A stretch of DNA of 46,380 bases from JANNMJ01 sp031397815 (GCA_031397815.1 JANNMJ010000029.1:1-46380); one strand, 5' to 3'. Counted from the stretch's first letter, positions 34,091 through 43,930 are shown. Translations and numbers: made by a program. Notes: a model not told the origin generated them from the sequence alone.

Positions 34091-34531
34091 TCAGGTATCG
34101 ACGGTGGTCGTTCTGACGCCAATCCAGCTGCCGTCGGCGGCCTTGCCGATCAGGAAAAGCTCTTGCGGCGCCTCAACGCCCACCCGGAATGCGCGCGCCT
34201 CGCTGACGTGCGTTTGCAGCCATTTCAGGAGCGCCGCATAGGCGGGCGCCTGACGGATATCGGTCGGACCAGCGCCTTCCGGCGGGTTCGAGCGCTCCTC
34301 CAGAACGTCGTCCAGCGGTTGTTCTCTGACGAGCGCATCGGCTGATACGTGAGCCGCCGCCCGCACAGCCGCCGCCACGTCGGCAGCGGAAGCCGCCGAA
34401 AGCTGCACCACCTGCAACGGCGCTTCCGTTTCGCTGATGAATAATAGGCCGTCAATTAACCGACGGAGCTGTTGGGATGAGGCTTCGTGAGCGACGGTCT
34501 CCGAAGGGGGCACTGGCATGGAAAGGGGCAT
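34091..34531 (-). CDS. Nuclease A inhibitor (NuiA)-like protein
   Basis: A 146-residue cytoplasmic protein. LRRLIDGLLFISETEAPLQV near the N-terminus and FLIGKAADGSWIGVRTTTVD at the C-terminus match NuiA-family proteins, whose prototype from Anabaena binds and blocks the non-specific nuclease NucA. The middle holds a Pro-rich loop and ALLKWLQTHVSEARAFRVGV. The neighbouring convergent gene encodes a NucA-type nuclease, which strongly supports the assignment. ATG 34531 or 34519 could be the start; I use the first. Confidence 0.8.
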   Translation of the reverse strand: MPLSMPVPPSETVAHEASSQQLRRLIDGLLFISETEAPLQVVQLSAASAADVAAAVRAAAHVSADALVREQPLDDVLEERSNPPEGAGPTDIRQAPAYAALLKWLQTHVSEARAFRVGVEAPQELFLIGKAADGSWIGVRTTTVDT

Positions 34532-34639
34532 CTTGGATGAAATGGGCGAAAAAGCTAGCGAACGAAACCGCAAGCCGGTACGAATGGCAATGATAACGCA
34601 GCACAGTCGGCACTCAGGGTTTACAAATTATGAAGCCGC

Positions 34640-35270
34640 CGGTGGGGTTGACGGTTATGGGTTTAATAATGTGGGAGCGCGAACCCGGGGCCACGTTCCC
34701 GGGGTAGCCCACGCTTCGCTTAGGGCAACCCCGGGCTTCCGGGATGAAACCCCTTCGGGGTATTACAAATGTTTTATTGGGAATGCTGATAGGAATGCGG
34801 TTGACGCGGGGCTCCGGCCCCGTATCGCCTATTCGCGGGGCTCTGGCTCCGCCATTCCAATCGGCGCAGTTCTACGTACCCGGCACCGTCTCGGTGCCGG
34901 TGGTTAAGGGCGGATTGTAATCAGCAGCTCCGGCACTGAGACGGTGCCGGGTACGTAGGCTGGCAGGTAAAGAGACCTGCGAATACCCCACACAGGGCCA
35001 GAGCCCCGCGTCATATCCGCCTATTTAAGTGATGCGAACCCTGAAGGGGTTCTTTTTCAAATCCCGGGGTAGATTTCTGCGAAATCAACCCCGGGAACAC
35101 GTAGGGCACATCGGGTTGCTCTGCCCTTTGCCCAAGTGGGCGTGCCACCTCCATTCGTCGGGGGACGGCACGCCCAAAGTGGGGTGCCACCTCCATTCGT
35201 CGGGAGACGGCACCGCTAAGTGGCGGTGCCATCTTCCTCGAAAAAGGCTAAAGGGGCTTCTGGGGGTTAT
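34640..35270. repeat. Cluster of palindromic and direct repeats (about 630 bp, no gene)
   Basis: The stretch holds at least six GC-rich structures: an inverted repeat with arms 34698-34710 and 34723-34735; two direct copies of CGCGGGGCTCYGGCYCC (about 34817 and 34834) with an inverted partner at 34996-35011; a 29-bp inverted repeat (34872-34900 with 34930-34958); a CCCGGGG...CCCCGGG palindrome at 35063-35095; and two direct copies of GTGCCACCTCCATTCGTCGG (about 35146 and 35186), each forming a hairpin with GACGGCAC. No convincing reading frame crosses it; the frame open from 35029 into the DUF3667 gene is fortuitous. Confidence 0.8.
34872..34958. repeat. 29-bp perfect or near-perfect inverted repeat
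   Basis: The left arm 34872-34900 begins CTACGTACCCGGCACCGTCT and the right arm 34930-34958 ends AGACGGTGCCGGGTACGTAG, with 29 bp between them. Each arm also contains its own smaller palindrome around GGCACCG/CGGTGCC. A degenerate copy lies at 20764-20802. Confidence 0.85.
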
Positions 35271-35295
35271 ATTTCGGCACCAGAGCCTACTTTCG

Positions 35296-36138
35296 ATGTC
35301 ACACGCCGTACAAACTGCTTCGCCTTCGGGTGTTCCGCTCAGCCACTCCGCGCCACCGTTGGCGGGGCACTGCCTCAACTGCCATCATCGGTTGGCGGGA
35401 CCGCATTGCCACCACTGCGGGCAGGCGGCGAGCGCGCCGGTTCGCATCACGACGCATCATCTGCTGCACGAGATTCCGCATTCGATCTTTCACGTCGACC
35501 ACGGCGTGTTTTACACGATTCGGGAGATGCTCCTGCGGCCCGGCCTGAGTATTAAGCGCTACCTCGACGGCGAGCGCAAGCCGTTTTTCTCGCCACTGTC
35601 GCTGCTGTTGCTGGTGGGGGGTATCAGTGCTTTTTTGTTCACGAAGCTGCATATCCAGCTCTTCGATACGCATCAGCCAGGCTTGTCGCCGCGCGTGCAG
35701 CAGGTGCAGAACGATATGATGGCGCTGATTCAGAAGTATCAGGCGTGGTTCTCGATTCTGCTGCTGCCGATCTCGGCGACGGTGGCTACCCCCCTCCTGC
35801 GTCGCACGACCGGCTACACGTGGGCCGAGCAATTGGTGGCCGCCGCGATGCTATCCGGCGGGTTGGCCGCCGCCAACATGCTCGCGATCCCAGCAATGGC
35901 GCATTGGAGCGGGACGCCCGTCATCCAGACCATCGCCCTGATCATGACGCTCAGCATGCTCGCGTATAAAACGTGGGGCTACGCCCAGCTTCAAGCGCTG
36001 ACGGCAGCCAACGCCCCGGTTCAGACCTCCGCCATTAGCCGCTGGATACGCGGGTTCTTCGTTTCGCTTTTAGAATACTTCGGCACCATTGTGCTGTTTA
36101 CCATCGGGGTGGGTATCTATCTTTTTGTGACCCGTTAG
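35296..36138 (+). CDS. DUF3667-domain membrane protein
   Basis: A 280-residue protein. The N-terminal zinc ribbon (C26, C29, C38, C41 in CLNCHHRLAGPHCHHCGQ) is followed by the DUF3667 signature HLLHEIPHSIFHVDHGVFYT and LLRPGLSIKRYLDGERKPFF, then about four to five membrane helices. The function is unknown; the family is very common in Bacteroidota. ATG 35296 gives the family start just before the ribbon. The frame upstream crosses palindromic repeats and is not coding. Confidence 0.9.
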   Translation: MSHAVQTASPSGVPLSHSAPPLAGHCLNCHHRLAGPHCHHCGQAASAPVRITTHHLLHEIPHSIFHVDHGVFYTIREMLLRPGLSIKRYLDGERKPFFSPLSLLLLVGGISAFLFTKLHIQLFDTHQPGLSPRVQQVQNDMMALIQKYQAWFSILLLPISATVATPLLRRTTGYTWAEQLVAAAMLSGGLAAANMLAIPAMAHWSGTPVIQTIALIMTLSMLAYKTWGYAQLQALTAANAPVQTSAISRWIRGFFVSLLEYFGTIVLFTIGVGIYLFVTR

Positions 36139-36198
36139 CCAGTTTTGGGGAGATGAGGTAGCGCCCGTTCGCCTCCCACAGCCCATTGGCCGATGTAG

Positions 36199-36219
36199 GG
36201 GCGGGCCTTGTGCCCGCCC
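36199..36219. repeat. Small GC-rich palindrome after the DUF3667 gene
   Basis: GGGCGGGC-N5-GCCCGCCC forms a perfect 8-bp stem. No T run follows. It resembles other short GC-rich dispersed hairpins of the window. Confidence 0.55.
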
Positions 36220-36312
36220 GCCCATATCGCCAACACATCGCTAACACCCCACTCACAACCCATTTACCGCCTTCGGAGTAGATAGGCCCACACCAAACCT
36301 GTCAGACTCCAT

Positions 36313-36876
36313 ATGGCTACCGACCAACACGGCCGCCCGATTCGGGAAGTGCCCAACGACACCACCAACGAAGAGCTTGCCGCCGGGCACATCATCCCCG
36401 GCGCTAATCCGCCGCGCAACGAAGAGGCGCGCGGGGGCTTCGGTAACCGCGACGGCAAACAGGGCTACGGCACCGATTCCGAGGACGGCTCGACCGCCGT
36501 TTCCGTGAACGAATCTGCCGACGCCATCGGTCACCCCGCCGATAACATGCGCACCACCGACGAAGGCCGCCCGACGCGAGGCGAGAGCGAGGACGTCGCC
36601 CTCTCCCTCGACGAGCTGGAGCCGTACGACACCGACGATGACGACGAGCCGAAAACCGGGTCTTCGCAACGCACCAGCCGCTCGACACCGACCACTTCCG
36701 ACACCGGCCCGAGCGGCAAGTCCTCCGTGGAAAGCCTTCTCACCGAAGACGGCAACAACGTGCGCCGCGACCAGCGCATCTCCGGTCAGGATATGACGTT
36801 CGACGAGCTTGACGCCCTCGGCACCAACGCCGACCTCACCGACCCCGACGCGCAAAGCGGCGGCATCGAGCATTAG
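36313..36876 (+). CDS. Acidic, disordered protein of unknown function
   Basis: A 187-residue hydrophilic protein without signal peptide, membrane helix or Cys. It is rich in D, E, G, S and T (for example LELEP-like LSLDELEPYDTDDDDEP) and looks intrinsically disordered. Codon use and GC match the core genome. It has a clean ATG and is followed by a terminator. Similar low-complexity proteins in Cytophagales are sometimes stress-related, but I cannot assign a role. Confidence 0.65.
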   Translation: MATDQHGRPIREVPNDTTNEELAAGHIIPGANPPRNEEARGGFGNRDGKQGYGTDSEDGSTAVSVNESADAIGHPADNMRTTDEGRPTRGESEDVALSLDELEPYDTDDDDEPKTGSSQRTSRSTPTTSDTGPSGKSSVESLLTEDGNNVRRDQRISGQDMTFDELDALGTNADLTDPDAQSGGIEH

Positions 36877-36926
36877 AGCTACCGGGCTTTCCACCGAACG
36901 CCCGCTCCCCTCCTCTTCCCCACCCG

Positions 36927-36964
36927 ACCGCCCGTGCCGCTATTAGCAGCACGGGCGGTTTGCT
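36927..36964 (+). terminator. Rho-independent terminator after the acidic-protein gene
   Basis: Arms ACCGCCCGTGC (36927-36937) and GCACGGGCGGT (36949-36959) with an 11-nt loop are followed by TTTGCTTT. Confidence 0.8.
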
Positions 36965-37031
36965 TTACACCGAAGTCAGCGCCCATCATATAGCCTATTC
37001 CATCCCCCATCTACACTACATCATGATGCTA

Positions 37032-37062
37032 TTTCCTGCCACCTGGCCCGCCGCGACCTTTG
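37032..37062 (+). promoter_or_regulatory. Promoter of the IPT/TIG lipoprotein gene
   Basis: TTTC (37032-37035) and GACCTTTG (37055-37062) resemble the -33 TTTG and -7 TAnnTTTG elements with 19 bp between. The predicted start lies about 35 nt before ATG 37105, which supports that start over the one at 37060. Confidence 0.5.
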
Positions 37063-37104
37063 TATCAGTCATTTTCTCACCTCCTTAAAAATCATTTACT
37101 TCCG

Positions 37105-38592
37105 ATGAGATTCCTCTGTCCGGCGCCCCTCGCCTACCTCCTGCTTATTCCGCTGCTGACGTTTTCGGCCTGCTCCGACGACGATGATCCGGCACCGACA
37201 CCTTCTGCCACGGCGCCCACCATCACCGCGTTTGCGCCCACTTCAGCGGCCGTGGGGGCCACGGTGACGCTCAGCGGCACCAATTTCACGGGGGCTACGA
37301 CGGTGACATTCAACGGCTTGGCGGCGGCCAGCTTTGCGGTGGTTTCGGGGAGCGCCGTCACGGCTGTGGTGCCGGTTGGCGCCACCACGGGGCCAATCAG
37401 CCTTACCACTCCGGCTGGCACCGCCACTACGGGCACCGCCTTCACGGTAGTGAGCGCGCCGCTCACGGTGCCCTGCACCACCATTACCGGCAGCATCACC
37501 TGGACCGACCGCGTGCCCGGTCCCGGCGCCGATTACCTCGTGCGCTGCCCGCTCGTGATATCGGGGACGGGTATGCTGACCATCGAGCCGGGCGTCACCG
37601 TCCTGTTCGAAGGCGCCACCAGCGGCCTCACCACCCAAAGCGGCGGCGGACTGAAAGCCGTGGGCACAGCCGCCGCGCCGATTCGCTTTTTGGGCGCCAA
37701 CCCCATCGCGGGGGCTTGGAAAGGGCTGCATTTCAGCTCCATCAACCCAGCGAATGAGCTGACGTACTGCTTCATCGAGCACGCCGGGGGCGCGGCGTCG
37801 AGTGTTTCCACCCAAATCGGGGCCGTTCAATTGCTGCTCCCGACCACCACCGCCCGCATTCACCACACGAGCATCAGCAACAGCAGCGGGTTCGGGATTT
37901 ACCTGCGCGCGGAGAGTTTCCTCGAATCGTTCCGCGACAACACCATCACCACCACCACGCAAGCGCCGTTCAGCGGCACCCTCGACCACGCCGATAAGCT
38001 CGACGGCTCATCGAATCTGCAATCGTCGGGGGCGAGTTATATCGAGGTCCGGACGGGTCGGCCGCACACGCCTGCCAACGGCTCCACGCTGCTCCGGTTG
38101 CGGCGCCTGCTGCTGCCGTACCGCCTTTCCGGCCACGTCACCACCGACGCCAAGCTCACCATCGACCCCGGCGCGACGCTGGAATTCGAGGGCGGCGCCG
38201 CCCTCAGCAATTACGGGTACACCAGCACCTACACCGGCGCGATTACGGCCGTCGGGACCGCCGCCAACCGCATCACGTTCCGGGGTGTGCAGCGCGTGAA
38301 AGGCGCTTGGAACGGCATCTGGTTCGCCACCAACAGTATCGATAACCGCCTCGCCTTCGCCGATATCAGCGACGCCGGGGGCGGGCCAATCCATAGCTTC
38401 ACGCCCCTCAAATCGAACTTCCACATCGGGCGCGGCGGCGGCACCTGCCGCGGCACCGTCGAGAATTGCTCCCTCACCAACGGCGACGGCTATGGGTTGG
38501 CGAGCCGCAACGTCGCGGCCGTCACGTTCAGCCAATCGAACAACACATTCGGCACCCCCACGAACACGCTTGGGGATGTGGGGACGTGGTAA
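37105..38592 (+). CDS. IPT/TIG-domain lipoprotein with a beta-helix-like C-terminal part
   Basis: A 495-residue SPII lipoprotein: LAYLLLIPLLTFSAC with Cys about 23, followed by an acidic spacer DDDDPAP. Residues about 40-125 form one IPT/TIG domain (ITAFAPTSAAVGATVTLSG, then NFTGATTVTFNG). The rest has two halves of parallel beta-helix type, each with ITWTDRVPG or YRLSGHVTTDAKLTI, a 'TIEPGVTVLFEG' / 'TIDPGATLEFEG' strand and a following GAWKGL / GAWNGI turn. Surface exposure and binding of a polysaccharide or protein are likely but unproven. Confidence 0.85.
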   Translation: MRFLCPAPLAYLLLIPLLTFSACSDDDDPAPTPSATAPTITAFAPTSAAVGATVTLSGTNFTGATTVTFNGLAAASFAVVSGSAVTAVVPVGATTGPISLTTPAGTATTGTAFTVVSAPLTVPCTTITGSITWTDRVPGPGADYLVRCPLVISGTGMLTIEPGVTVLFEGATSGLTTQSGGGLKAVGTAAAPIRFLGANPIAGAWKGLHFSSINPANELTYCFIEHAGGAASSVSTQIGAVQLLLPTTTARIHHTSISNSSGFGIYLRAESFLESFRDNTITTTTQAPFSGTLDHADKLDGSSNLQSSGASYIEVRTGRPHTPANGSTLLRLRRLLLPYRLSGHVTTDAKLTIDPGATLEFEGGAALSNYGYTSTYTGAITAVGTAANRITFRGVQRVKGAWNGIWFATNSIDNRLAFADISDAGGGPIHSFTPLKSNFHIGRGGGTCRGTVENCSLTNGDGYGLASRNVAAVTFSQSNNTFGTPTNTLGDVGTW

Positions 38593-38636
38593 ATGAGAGG
38601 GTTTGATTCGAGATCGAATCCCTCAGAAGACATCAC

Positions 38637-38686
38637 AAAAAACCCCCATCGCCCGCCGAAATCTCGGCGGGCGATGGGGGTTTTTT
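38637..38686. terminator. Bidirectional terminator between convergent genes
   Basis: A very strong stem (arms 38637-38659 and 38664-38686, loop AATC) with A and T runs at its ends lies between the lipoprotein gene (+, end 38592) and the deoxyhypusine-synthase-like gene (-, end 38710). Confidence 0.95.
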
Positions 38687-38709
38687 GTTGATTCGGAACT
38701 AGTCGCGGG

Positions 38710-39681
<972 letters not shown>

Positions 39682-39746
39682 ATCGGGGGGAAGGCAGGAG
39701 CTGCCGGTTTTGGGGGTTAGTTGGGGTTTGCGGGAACGGGTAGAAG

Positions 39747-39914
39747 TCAGCCGCGCACTTGCAGGATCAGAGCCAAGGCGTCGGCGAGATTCTCACGCGT
39801 TTCCTCTAGCGTTTCACCTTGCGTATTGACGCCGGGAATCTCCGCGACGTAGCCGATGAATCCGCCTTCAGCGGCTGGCTCGAACACGGAAGTGATGGAA
39901 AGAGGCGCTTCCAT
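39747..39914 (-). CDS. HicB-like antitoxin-fold protein, no HicA partner
   Basis: A 55-residue protein reading MEAPLSITSVFEPAAEGGFI, then GYVAEIPGVNTQGETLEETR and ENLADALALILQVRG. The pattern 'GgfIgyVaEiPGv.tqGeTleEa..nl.eAl.l' is that of the HicB/UPF0150 half-RNase fold. No HicA-like gene fits in the 65 bp downstream or the 41 bp upstream, so it is an orphan. It lies between hslV and the deoxyhypusine-synthase-like gene on the same strand. It has no C-terminal DNA-binding domain. Confidence 0.8.
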   Translation of the reverse strand: MEAPLSITSVFEPAAEGGFIGYVAEIPGVNTQGETLEETRENLADALALILQVRG

Positions 39915-39955
39915 TTAGGTGGATTCGAGAGGAAGATTCGAGGGAGAAGATTCGC

Positions 39956-40495
39956 CTAAACCGGCTCCTCGATTACGAGGTTGTGGTTCGTGTAGATGCA
40001 GATATCGGCGGCGATGTGCAGCGCTTCTTCCACCATTTGGCGGGCGGTGAGGTGCGGCGCGTGCTTCTTGAGCGCGAGGGCGGCTGATTGGGCGTACATC
40101 GCTCCGGAGCCTACGGCGGCTACATCGGCATCGGGTTCGAGGACATCGCCGGTGCCGCTGATGATGAGCAGCTCGTCGCGGTCCGCTACTACCATCATCG
40201 CTTCGAGCTTCCGCAGGTACTGGTCTTTGCGCCAGTCTTTCGCCATCTCGATAGCGGCGCGCTTGAGGTTGCCGCCGAACTGGTTGAGCTTCTCGTCGAA
40301 ACGCTCCAGCAGGGCGAAGGCGTCGGCGGTGGAACCGGCGAAACCCGTCACCACGCGGCCCTCTTGCAGCTTGCGAATCTTACGAACGTTCGATTTGGCG
40401 ACGGTCTTGTCGAGGGTGGCTTGCCCGTCGGCGCCGACGGCAATCTGACCGTTGTGGCGCACGCCGAGGACGGTAGTGGAGCGAATCTTAATCAT
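39956..40495 (-). CDS. hslV: ATP-dependent protease subunit HslV
   Basis: A 179-residue proteasome-like peptidase. The N-terminus MIKIRSTTVLGVRHNGQIAV contains the catalytic Thr after processing of a short leader (T7). GADGQATLDKTVAKSNVRKI and GSGAMYAQSAALAL are family signatures. It works with the ATPase HslU, which is not in the window. ATG 40495 is chosen because the frame upstream to 40585 is unlike the family. Confidence 0.96.
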   Translation of the reverse strand: MIKIRSTTVLGVRHNGQIAVGADGQATLDKTVAKSNVRKIRKLQEGRVVTGFAGSTADAFALLERFDEKLNQFGGNLKRAAIEMAKDWRKDQYLRKLEAMMVVADRDELLIISGTGDVLEPDADVAAVGSGAMYAQSAALALKKHAPHLTARQMVEEALHIAADICIYTNHNLVIEEPV

Positions 40496-40594
40496 CAAGG
40501 AGAATTTGCGGGCGCAAAGGTCAGCAAAAAAGCGCGGGCGCGCCGAATCCGACGCACCCGCAAGCTGGCTAAACCTAAGCGACATTGAGGTTTC

Positions 40595-41257
40595 TCAGCT
40601 TCGCAAGCGAGCAATCTGCCGGTCTTGCCACCACCCGAAACCCAGAACCGCGACCACCGCCCCAATCGTCGCCCAGAGCATATCCGACTGCGTATCCCAG
40701 ACGTAGCCTTGCGTGCCGAGGAACGCGTCGGCGCCCTCGCCAGACGCAACGGCTACTGCCCACTCAATCAGCTCATAAAGGGCGGAAATCGCCATACACG
40801 TACACACGGCCAGAAACGCGAGCCACCCGCCGGGCCGCACCACCTGCTGCCGCAGATAGATCTCCCGCGCAATCAGGGCCGGACCGAAGCCCTGCATAAA
40901 GTGCCCGACTTTATCGTAGTTGTTGCGGCTCTGATGCAGCGCATCGCGCAGCCAATTGAAGGCGGGCACCTCGGCATACGTATAGTGTCCGCCGACGAAC
41001 AGCACCAGGCAATGGAGCAGAATCACAGTGTACGTGAGGCGCGAGAAGCGGAAGCGCCGAATGGTCAGCACCAGAACCGCCGCCCCAATAAGTGCGGGTA
41101 CGACTTCAAGGAACCACGTAAAATAATCGTGCGGCTGCACCGCCGACCACGCCAAGCCAGCCGCCCAAAGGCCAAGCAGCAGCAGCTCGTAACGGTAATC
41201 AGCGGGCGGCGGCGCGGCGACCGGGGCGGAAATTTCAGGCGAGGAAAACGACGACAT
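40595..41257 (-). CDS. DUF2238 (YjdF-like) membrane protein
   Basis: A 220-residue protein with about six membrane helices and the DUF2238 signatures VGGHYTYAEVPAFNWL, RNNYDKVGHFMQGF and YELIEWAVAVASGEGADAFL and the final DTQSDMLWATIGAV. The function is unknown. It is co-directional with hslV (99 bp) and follows the DUF885 gene by 9 bp, so it is probably cotranscribed with the latter. Confidence 0.9.
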   Translation of the reverse strand: MSSFSSPEISAPVAAPPPADYRYELLLLGLWAAGLAWSAVQPHDYFTWFLEVVPALIGAAVLVLTIRRFRFSRLTYTVILLHCLVLFVGGHYTYAEVPAFNWLRDALHQSRNNYDKVGHFMQGFGPALIAREIYLRQQVVRPGGWLAFLAVCTCMAISALYELIEWAVAVASGEGADAFLGTQGYVWDTQSDMLWATIGAVVAVLGFGWWQDRQIARLRS

Positions 41258-41266
41258 GTTGGAGAG

Positions 41267-43147
41267 CTAGCGTTGGCTAGTGCCCCATACGCTCATTTTG
41301 TGTTCGAGGACGGCCAACGGCATCACGCCATCGCGCAATAGCTCATCGTGGAAGGCCGGAAGCTGGAATTTTGGGCCGAGAACTTTCTCATAACGCGCCC
41401 GCAGCGCGCGGATGAAGAGGGCACCGGTTTTGTAGCTGAGCGCTTGCGCGGGAGCCGCCATATAGCGCTCGATTTCCGCCACAGCGCCCGCTTCGCTGAG
41501 CGGCTCGTTCTGCATCATATACTGAATGGCTTCTTCGCGGGTCATCCGGCCGGTGTGCATCGCCACATCCACCACCAGCCGCACGGCACGGTGCATCTCA
41601 TCGCCGAGGGCGCCCATATATTGGTACGGGTCGGTGTAAACGCCGAGTTCCTTGCCGAGTGATTCAGTGTAAAGCGCCCAGCCCTCGCCCATGGCGCCGT
41701 ACCACGCGAACCGGCGGAATTTCGGCAGCGAGGTGTTTTCCTGTTGAAGCGAAATCTGGTAATGGTGCCCCGGCAACGCCTCGTGCAGGAACGTCGATTC
41801 CATTCCGGACGTCACGTTAAACTGCTTGGCATCGACAATCGGGATGTAATAAATCCCCGGCCGCGACCCATCCGGCGACCCTTGATTGTATTCCGCCGAC
41901 GCCGAGGCAGCGCGAAACGCCTCGGTCTGACGGATTTCGAACGGCGTGGTCGGCGTCCGGCCGAACATCTTCTTCAGATTCGGCGAAATCCGCGCTTCGA
42001 TGGCGCGGGTGGCGGCCAACACGTCTTCGGCAGTGCGGTAAGGGCGGAATTTTGGGTCGTTCCGCATGTACTCGAAGAAGGCGGGCAGGGTGCCTTTAAA
42101 GCCGACTTCCGCCTTCGTTTTCTCCATTTCGCCCCGAATGCGGGCTACTTCCTGCAAGCCGGTCTTGTAAATCTCGGCAGGGGTGCGGTCGGTAGTCGTC
42201 CAGTACTTGACGAGGTACGCGTAGTCGGCGGGGCCATTCGGAATCACGCCCAAGCCGGTGCTAAGGCGGGCGGCGGGCAGGTATTCCTTCTCCAGAAAAT
42301 TGGCCAAGCGGCGGTACGCGGGCACCAGATTCCGCTCGATAGACGTGCGGTAAGCGGCCGTCAGGCGCTGCTTATCCGCGGCGGAGAACGCGGCGGGCAT
42401 TTTCTTGATTGGGCCGTAGAAGATGCTCGTCGTGGGGTCGGTCGCGATGAGGTCGCGCATCTGCGGAATCATCTTCTTTACGAGGGCTTTCGGCAGCACC
42501 ACGCCGATTTTCATCCCCACGCGGAAGTTGGCAATCGCGGTATCGGCCCAAACCGGAAACGCCGCCGTTCGCGCCAGCCAATCGTCATAATCCTTGACCG
42601 TCTTGAACGGCTGATTCCCTTCGCCGGAGCCGTATTGCGGCAACGTCAACGGCAGCCCGCCGAACTGGGTAAACGGAATCTGCCACGGCCCGGGATACTC
42701 TGACGACGCCGTAATGCCGATTTTCAGGCCTGCGAGGCGCGTGGCGAGGTCGTAATGCAGGATGTCGTACGAGAGCTTGTCGTTATCAGAAAGCCCCGCC
42801 CGGTCGAATGTCTCCAGCTGGCGGATGGTGCGGCCGTAGAACGCTTGCAGGGTATCGCGGAAGGCGCGGGTGCCGTCGTTCGGGAGCTGGCCGTTGAAGC
42901 GGGTATCGCCCTGCGCCGTCGCGCCCATCGGGAAAAGCGCCGAGATGCGTTCCCAATACGTGTCGAAAAAAGCCCCCAGCGGCCCCTGCGATTGGGCGGC
43001 ATCCGCGCTGGCGGTAGTTGCGGCTGCGGCGGTATCGGCCGTATCGGCGGCAGTGGTGGATGATTTAGTGGTGGCCGCTTTATCGGAGTTCGACGAGCAG
43101 GCCGCTAAACAGCCTGCCACTGCCACCATGAAAAGGGTATTGCGCAT
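41267..43147 (-). CDS. DUF885-family lipoprotein, probable zinc peptidase
   Basis: A 626-residue protein with a lipobox (VAVAGCLAAC, Cys about 16) and a low-complexity Thr/Ala linker (about 20-52). The long helical domain ends in the zinc motif HEALPGHHYQISLQQ (about residue 455), then EGWALYTESLGKELG, the third ligand region of this family. DUF885 proteins are predicted carboxypeptidase-like metallopeptidases of the M2/M3-type fold. It lies at the head of the minus-strand group. Confidence 0.92.
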   Translation of the reverse strand: MRNTLFMVAVAGCLAACSSNSDKAATTKSSTTAADTADTAAAATTASADAAQSQGPLGAFFDTYWERISALFPMGATAQGDTRFNGQLPNDGTRAFRDTLQAFYGRTIRQLETFDRAGLSDNDKLSYDILHYDLATRLAGLKIGITASSEYPGPWQIPFTQFGGLPLTLPQYGSGEGNQPFKTVKDYDDWLARTAAFPVWADTAIANFRVGMKIGVVLPKALVKKMIPQMRDLIATDPTTSIFYGPIKKMPAAFSAADKQRLTAAYRTSIERNLVPAYRRLANFLEKEYLPAARLSTGLGVIPNGPADYAYLVKYWTTTDRTPAEIYKTGLQEVARIRGEMEKTKAEVGFKGTLPAFFEYMRNDPKFRPYRTAEDVLAATRAIEARISPNLKKMFGRTPTTPFEIRQTEAFRAASASAEYNQGSPDGSRPGIYYIPIVDAKQFNVTSGMESTFLHEALPGHHYQISLQQENTSLPKFRRFAWYGAMGEGWALYTESLGKELGVYTDPYQYMGALGDEMHRAVRLVVDVAMHTGRMTREEAIQYMMQNEPLSEAGAVAEIERYMAAPAQALSYKTGALFIRALRARYEKVLGPKFQLPAFHDELLRDGVMPLAVLEHKMSVWGTSQR

Positions 43148-43498
43148 CAGAATAGGTTGTCGGAAGTGGTCGAAAGGTACACCGGCCCGCCTCTGGGCTG
43201 CTTTGCGCGGTTACGCAAGGGGCCCGTCACGCAGTTCGCGGTTTTCGATGAACCCGGGAAAAAGCGATGTCAACGGCGGGTTTTGGTAGTTGAAGGGAAT
43301 CGGCGCGGGCTCGAATCAGACGCCGGATAATCATCAGACGGAAAACAAAACCGGGTTACGGCCTCGCCGAAGCATCCGAATTAAACCAAATACCCCCCGC
43401 AACGCTTCCCCAGGCGGGCCGGAGCCGACGGGCGCCGTTCGTCGCTTGCCGATTGGTGGGCGGTAGCTTCGCCCAACTTTTGCCTGCTGCTGTTGCCG
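43148..43498. other. 351-bp region between divergent genes
   Basis: It holds the promoters of the DUF885 gene (minus) and the EamA gene (plus). A possible -7 element TAGCTTCG lies at 43464-43471 for the latter. I see no reading frame, RNA gene or repeat here. Confidence 0.5.
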
Positions 43499-43930
43499 AT
43501 GTGGATTGTTTTCTCCCTACTCGCCGCCTTTACGGCCGCCGTTGTTGTCACGCTCACGAAGCTGGGCGTTCAGAAAGTCCACCCTACGCTAGCGTTCGCG
43601 GTGCAGGCGGTTTTGATTCTGCTGGTTTCGTGGTCGTTGGTGGTGGCGCGGGGCCGGTTGCCGGAGCTGGCGCAAATCGACCGCCGCTCGTGGTGGTTTC
43701 TGGCGATTGCGGGCGTGCTGACGGCTTTTTCGTCGCTCTTCTCGTTTCAGGCCATCAAGCTCGGCCCGGCCGGACAAGCCGGGACGCTCGATAAAGTTTC
43801 GCTCGTGTTCGTGCTGATTCTGTCGGCTGTGGTGCTCAAGGAGAAGCTGAGCTGGCAGGTGATTGGCGGCGGGGCGCTGATGCTGGCGGGCGCCATCGTG
43901 ATTGCGCTGAGCCGCGAGGGCGCGAAATAG
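43499..43930 (+). CDS. Half-size EamA-family transporter
   Basis: A 143-residue protein with five hydrophobic segments and the EamA hallmarks: a first helix with FTAAVVVTLTKLGVQKVHPT, a middle FQAIKLGPAGQAGTLDKVSL and a last helix VLKEKLSWQVIGGGALMLAG. Full EamA exporters have two such halves; single-domain ones act as dimers. The substrate is unknown. ATG 43499 is used rather than the TTG two codons upstream. Confidence 0.88.
   Translation: MWIVFSLLAAFTAAVVVTLTKLGVQKVHPTLAFAVQAVLILLVSWSLVVARGRLPELAQIDRRSWWFLAIAGVLTAFSSLFSFQAIKLGPAGQAGTLDKVSLVFVLILSAVVLKEKLSWQVIGGGALMLAGAIVIALSREGAK

Noticed and set aside
35029..35295. N-terminal extension of the DUF3667 gene
   Set aside because: The frame is open but runs through palindromic repeats, and the family starts at ATG 35296.
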